From contig USSR01000445.1 of NCBI GenBank assembly GCA_900557355.1, positions 1-5,941 on the forward strand: a DNA stretch of 5,941 nt, written 5' to 3'. How positions within the stretch are numbered: the first letter of the stretch is position 1; each line of letters opens with the position of its first letter. The notes below the pieces were generated by a model. It had not been told where the DNA came from. It saw only the letters and a program-made list of their open reading frames with translations, and ran no database searches. Of the stretch, positions 1 through 5,941 are shown in pieces. Position numbers and translations under genes: made by a program. The stretch is from an uncultured Bacteroides sp. (GTDB taxonomy: Bacteria; Bacteroidota; Bacteroidia; Bacteroidales; Bacteroidaceae).

Positions 1-380
1 TCATTACGGAACAGTTGTTTTATATAGGCTTGGTCTTTAGGCATAAGCCCCCGTTCTCCACGATAGAACCGATAATATCCCGTTTTCCCGTAGTGTCCCA
101 CTAATTGTATTCTGATACTGACTGCATCCTCATAAGGGATTCTGTCGAGCAACCGTTTTAGTCCCCATGCCACATGAACTTTGACAGCAGTCTTGAAACA
201 TTCGCATTGGTTTCCATCCGCAGGATAACGTGCCGGATTAACGATGGAGATATAAAGATAGTCGGCTATTTTATCTTGCGTAACTACGTGGCGCAAGCAT
301 TTCGAGGCTTGTGGACATTGGTCGTTGAAACACCGGGAGAAATTGTAGGGGACAGACGGGCTGTCGGATTCTTCTTTCAT
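1..380 (-). CDS. DUF6078-like small cysteine-containing protein, C-terminus missing
   Basis: On the minus strand an ATG at 380 opens a frame of 126 codons that is still open at the left edge, so the C-terminus is outside. The protein starts MKEESDSPSVPYNFSRC. It has a cysteine pattern C17-X4-C22-X5-C28 and a later C59-X-C61, followed by a basic, tyrosine-rich stretch (HYGKTGYYRFYRGERG, about residues 97-111). From memory this layout matches the DUF6078 family, about 150 residues long and common in Bacteroides and relatives, so perhaps 25-35 residues are missing. The function is unknown. The cysteines could bind a metal, but that is inference. There is no signal peptide or membrane segment in the visible part, so it is probably cytoplasmic. 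It is transcribed away from hsdR and has higher GC (roughly 43-53% in sampled blocks) than the restriction operon, so it is probably a resident gene flanking an acquired locus. The plus-strand frame at 174-419 is its shadow. Confidence 0.68.
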   Translation of the reverse strand, partial: MKEESDSPSVPYNFSRCFNDQCPQASKCLRHVVTQDKIADYLYISIVNPARYPADGNQCECFKTAVKVHVAWGLKRLLDRIPYEDAVSIRIQLVGHYGKTGYYRFYRGERGLMPKDQAYIKQLFRN

Positions 381-414
381 CTTGTAGGGTTTATTTTATT
401 TGTGAGATACTGTT

Positions 415-430
415 GTTAATATGTTAATAT
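415..430. repeat. Perfect tandem repeat, 2 x 8 bp (GTTAATAT)
   Basis: GTTAATAT occurs twice with no spacer, at 415-422 and 423-430. It lies between the predicted minus-strand promoter and the start codon of the DUF6078-like gene, so it would be in that gene's 5' untranslated leader. It may be a simple AT-rich duplication. I see no direct evidence for a function. Confidence 0.45.
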
Positions 431-448
431 ACGGGAAAATATTCTTCG

Positions 449-456
449 CAAAAGTA
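449..456 (-). promoter_or_regulatory. Candidate Bacteroidetes -7 element for the DUF6078-like gene
   Basis: Read on the minus strand, 456 to 449 is TACTTTTG, a full match to the Bacteroidetes -7 consensus TAnnTTTG, and it is followed by CGAA. It points towards the start codon at 380 and would give a leader of about 60 nt. No good TTTG was found at the expected -33 position (near 477-480; only a weak TTC), so the call rests on the -7 box and its placement. Confidence 0.5.
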
Positions 457-560
457 GGGCTTTATTTTGGGAATGGGAAGTGTTTGGACAAATATTACTA
501 ATATGCAAAGAATCTTTTATAGAGAAATTGTGTTGTGATGTATCAAAAAATCTCTATTTC

Positions 561-592
561 TTTCTCATATTCTATATTTTTACCTATTTTTG
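561..592 (+). promoter_or_regulatory. Candidate promoter of the hsdRMS operon
   Basis: TATTTTTG at 585-592 matches the Bacteroidetes -7 consensus TAnnTTTG. TTTC at 561-564 lies about 26 nt upstream, centre to centre, where the -33 TTTG is expected, with one mismatch. Transcription would start at roughly 596-602, giving a leader of about 40 nt before the ATG at 642. Bases 587-592 of the -7 element are also the outer part of the left arm of the inverted repeat at 587-631, so a protein bound to the repeat would block this promoter. On the opposite strand the mirror-image arm lacks the required TA, so the promoter is one-directional. Confidence 0.5.
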
Positions 593-631
593 TAACTTCC
601 GATAATATAGCCTTATCGGAAGTTACAAAAA
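587..631. repeat. Perfect 19-bp inverted repeat with 7-nt loop upstream of hsdR
   Basis: The left arm at 587-605 (TTTTTGTAACTTCCGATAA) is the exact reverse complement of the right arm at 613-631, separated by TATAGCC at 606-612. The symmetry stops at both ends, at 586/632 outside and 606/612 inside. It ends 10 nt before the hsdR start codon. It does not have the layout of an intrinsic terminator, because the T-run is on the 5' side and the A-run on the 3' side whichever strand is read. It could be an operator for a dimeric regulator, a core site for a tyrosine recombinase, or an mRNA hairpin that affects hsdR translation if transcription begins further upstream. Confidence 0.9.
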
Positions 632-641
632 AGACACACAC

Positions 642-4796
<4,155 letters not shown>

Positions 4797-4797
<1 letters not shown>

Positions 4798-5941
4798 TGG
4801 ACACAAAGAAACTACGACAGAAAATATTAGACCTCGCTATTAGAGGAAAACTTGTCCCACAAGATCCAAATGATGAACCTGCATCTGTTTTACTTGAACG
4901 TATTAAGGAAGAGAAAGAACGTTTGATAAAGGAGGGAAAGATAAAGAAAAGTAAGAAAACTGTTTCTTCTGATACGTACCATTATGAGAACGTGCCGTTT
5001 GAAGTGCCTGAGGTATGGGTGTGGACAACATTAGGAGAAATCTTAGAACTTGTCTCTGGACAAGATTTTCCTCCTGAAAAATATAATGCCAATATTGCAG
5101 GCATACCTTATATTATTGGGGCAAGCAATATTGAAAACGAGCAACTTATTATAAACCGCTGGACAGAATCCCCTTCTGTTTATTCTTATTTAAACGATTT
5201 GCTTGTAGTATGTAAAGGTGCTGGTGTAGGAAAAATGGCAATTAATAATATTGGTGTAGCTCATATAGCTCGTCAGATACAGGCTGTAAGGGGATATACA
5301 AATTATACCGATATTAAATATATAAAAGCTGTTGTAAAGAATAACATAGAGAATATAATATCCAAAGCTAATGGTCTGATACCAGGACTAAAACGAGAGT
5401 TATTGCTTTCTTTGCAGCTACCACTTCCACCTATTTCTGAACAACGTCGCATAGTTTGTGAGATTGAGCGTTGGTTCTTCCTTATTGACCAAATAGAGCA
5501 AGGCAAAGCTGACTTGCAGACCGTCATCAAGCAAGCCAAAAGCAAAATCCTTGATCTTGCCATTCACGGCAAACTCGTACCCCAAAATCCGAATGATGAG
5601 CCTGCCATCGAACTCTTGAAACGTATAAATCCTGACTTCACACCTTGTGATAACAGACATTATACGCAGTTGCCTAATGGTTGGGCAGTTTGCAGGCTTG
5701 ATCAAGTTGCAGACGTATTAGACAATTTACGGAAACCTATTAATTCAAATGAACGTAATTTACGAATAAAGGGTAAACAAATAGATAGGTTGTACCCTTA
5801 TTATGGTGCAACAGGTCAAGTTGGACTGATAGATGACTATATTGTAGATGGTCATTATTTATTGCTTGGTGAAGATGGCGCACCTTTCCTTGATAAAAAT
5901 GCGATTAAGGCATATTCTATAAGTGGAAAAAGTTGGGTAAG
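4797..5941 (+). CDS. hsdS: Type I specificity subunit (HsdS), 3' end missing
   Basis: The ATG at 4797-4799 shares its A with the hsdM stop (TAATG). The frame stays open for 381 codons to the right edge. HsdS carries two target-recognition domains that each read half of a bipartite DNA site, held apart by helical conserved regions that also bind HsdM. Visible parts are an N-terminal conserved region (about 1-56, KILDLAIRGKLVPQ, then a charged helix), the first recognition domain (about 60-210, from VPEVWVWTTLGEI), a central conserved region (about 208-275, LPPISEQRRIV, a helix, then KILDLAIHGKLVPQ) and the start of the second recognition domain (from about 290, LPNGWAVCRLDQV, then PYYGATGQVG and LLLGEDGAPF). 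Full-length relatives have roughly 400-600 residues, so most of the second domain remains outside. The DNA target cannot be read from sequence alone. No frameshift or stop is seen. Minus-strand frames at 5303-5705 are shadows. Confidence 0.95.
4821..4904 (+). repeat. HsdS internal repeat, copy 1 (N-terminal conserved region)
   Basis: This stretch codes for HsdS residues 9-36 (KILDLAIRGKLVPQDPNDEP and onwards). It matches residues 250-277 at 23 of 28 positions. The two DNA copies use many different synonymous codons, so the duplication is old and preserved at protein level. It reflects the two-fold pseudo-symmetry of HsdS, in which each copy helps place one HsdM. Confidence 0.9.
5544..5627 (+). 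repeat. HsdS internal repeat, copy 2 (central conserved region)
   Basis: This stretch codes for HsdS residues 250-277 (KILDLAIHGKLVPQNPNDEP and onwards), 241 residues after copy 1. Unlike copy 1 it is not followed by the long lysine- and glutamate-rich helix, and leads after about 15 residues into the second recognition domain. Its surroundings (about 5491-5620) are about 46% GC, against about 34% in the first recognition domain. Central conserved regions such as this are where recognition domains are commonly exchanged between hsdS genes. Confidence 0.9.

Noticed and set aside
174..419. Plus-strand open frame of 81 codons
   Set aside because: It lies mostly antisense to the DUF6078-like gene, whose minus-strand frame gives a recognisable protein and has a matching -7 promoter element. 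The plus-strand translation resembles nothing and is probably a shadow.
587..631. Palindrome as a rho-independent terminator
   Set aside because: On either strand the hairpin is preceded by U residues and followed by A residues, the reverse of the usual arrangement, and no upstream gene points into it on the plus strand.
587..631. Palindrome as the two ends of an invertible promoter
   Set aside because: Only 7 nt separate the arms, too little to carry a promoter. Invertible promoters in Bacteroides have repeats on both sides of a segment of about 100 bp or more.
4821..5627. The two hsdS repeats as a direct-repeat deletion or duplication hot spot
   Set aside because: They are similar in protein but differ at many third codon positions, so they offer only short identical DNA. 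They reflect the normal symmetry of HsdS and are not a recent duplication.
5303..5705. Two overlapping minus-strand open frames (5303-5563, 5418-5705)
   Set aside because: They are antisense to the conserved central part of hsdS, and the plus-strand reading is clearly the protein-coding one.

Overview
The window looks like a chromosome segment from a member of the order Bacteroidales (Bacteroides, Parabacteroides or a relative). Three things suggest this. The leftmost gene resembles a small protein family that I know only from that group. The start regions lack Shine-Dalgarno sequences. Both divergent genes are preceded by a match to the Bacteroidetes -7 promoter element TAnnTTTG. The exact species cannot be told from this sequence.

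Layout. Positions 1-380 hold the N-terminal 126 codons of a minus-strand gene, a DUF6078-like small cysteine-containing protein, which runs off the left edge. Positions 381-641 form a divergent, AT-rich intergenic region. It contains a candidate promoter for each direction, a short tandem repeat, and a perfect 19-bp inverted repeat (7-nt loop) that ends 10 nt before the next start codon. From 642 to the right edge lies a tightly packed plus-strand operon encoding a type I restriction-modification system in the order hsdR, hsdM, hsdS. The hsdR-hsdM gap is 7 nt, and the hsdM stop and hsdS start overlap in TAATG. hsdS is cut by the right edge inside its second target-recognition domain.

How the genes work together. 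HsdS reads a two-part DNA target through two recognition domains. HsdM supplies the S-adenosylmethionine-dependent adenine methylation, and two HsdM plus one HsdS form the modification enzyme. HsdR adds an ATP-driven translocase and a PD-(D/E)xK nuclease, so that unmodified (foreign) DNA is cut away from the site. All catalytic motifs I looked for in HsdR and HsdM are intact, so the system appears functional as far as it can be seen.

The least explained features are the perfect palindrome that overlaps the predicted hsdR promoter, which partly resembles a tyrosine-recombinase (Xer/dif-like) core site, and the mosaic base composition of hsdS around its central conserved repeat. In this bacterial order such hsdS genes often take part in DNA-inversion shuffling, but the flank that would show this is outside the window. 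I found no RNA gene, CRISPR array, insertion sequence or intrinsic terminator. I see no clear evidence of a wholly new system; the core is a recognisable type I restriction-modification operon.
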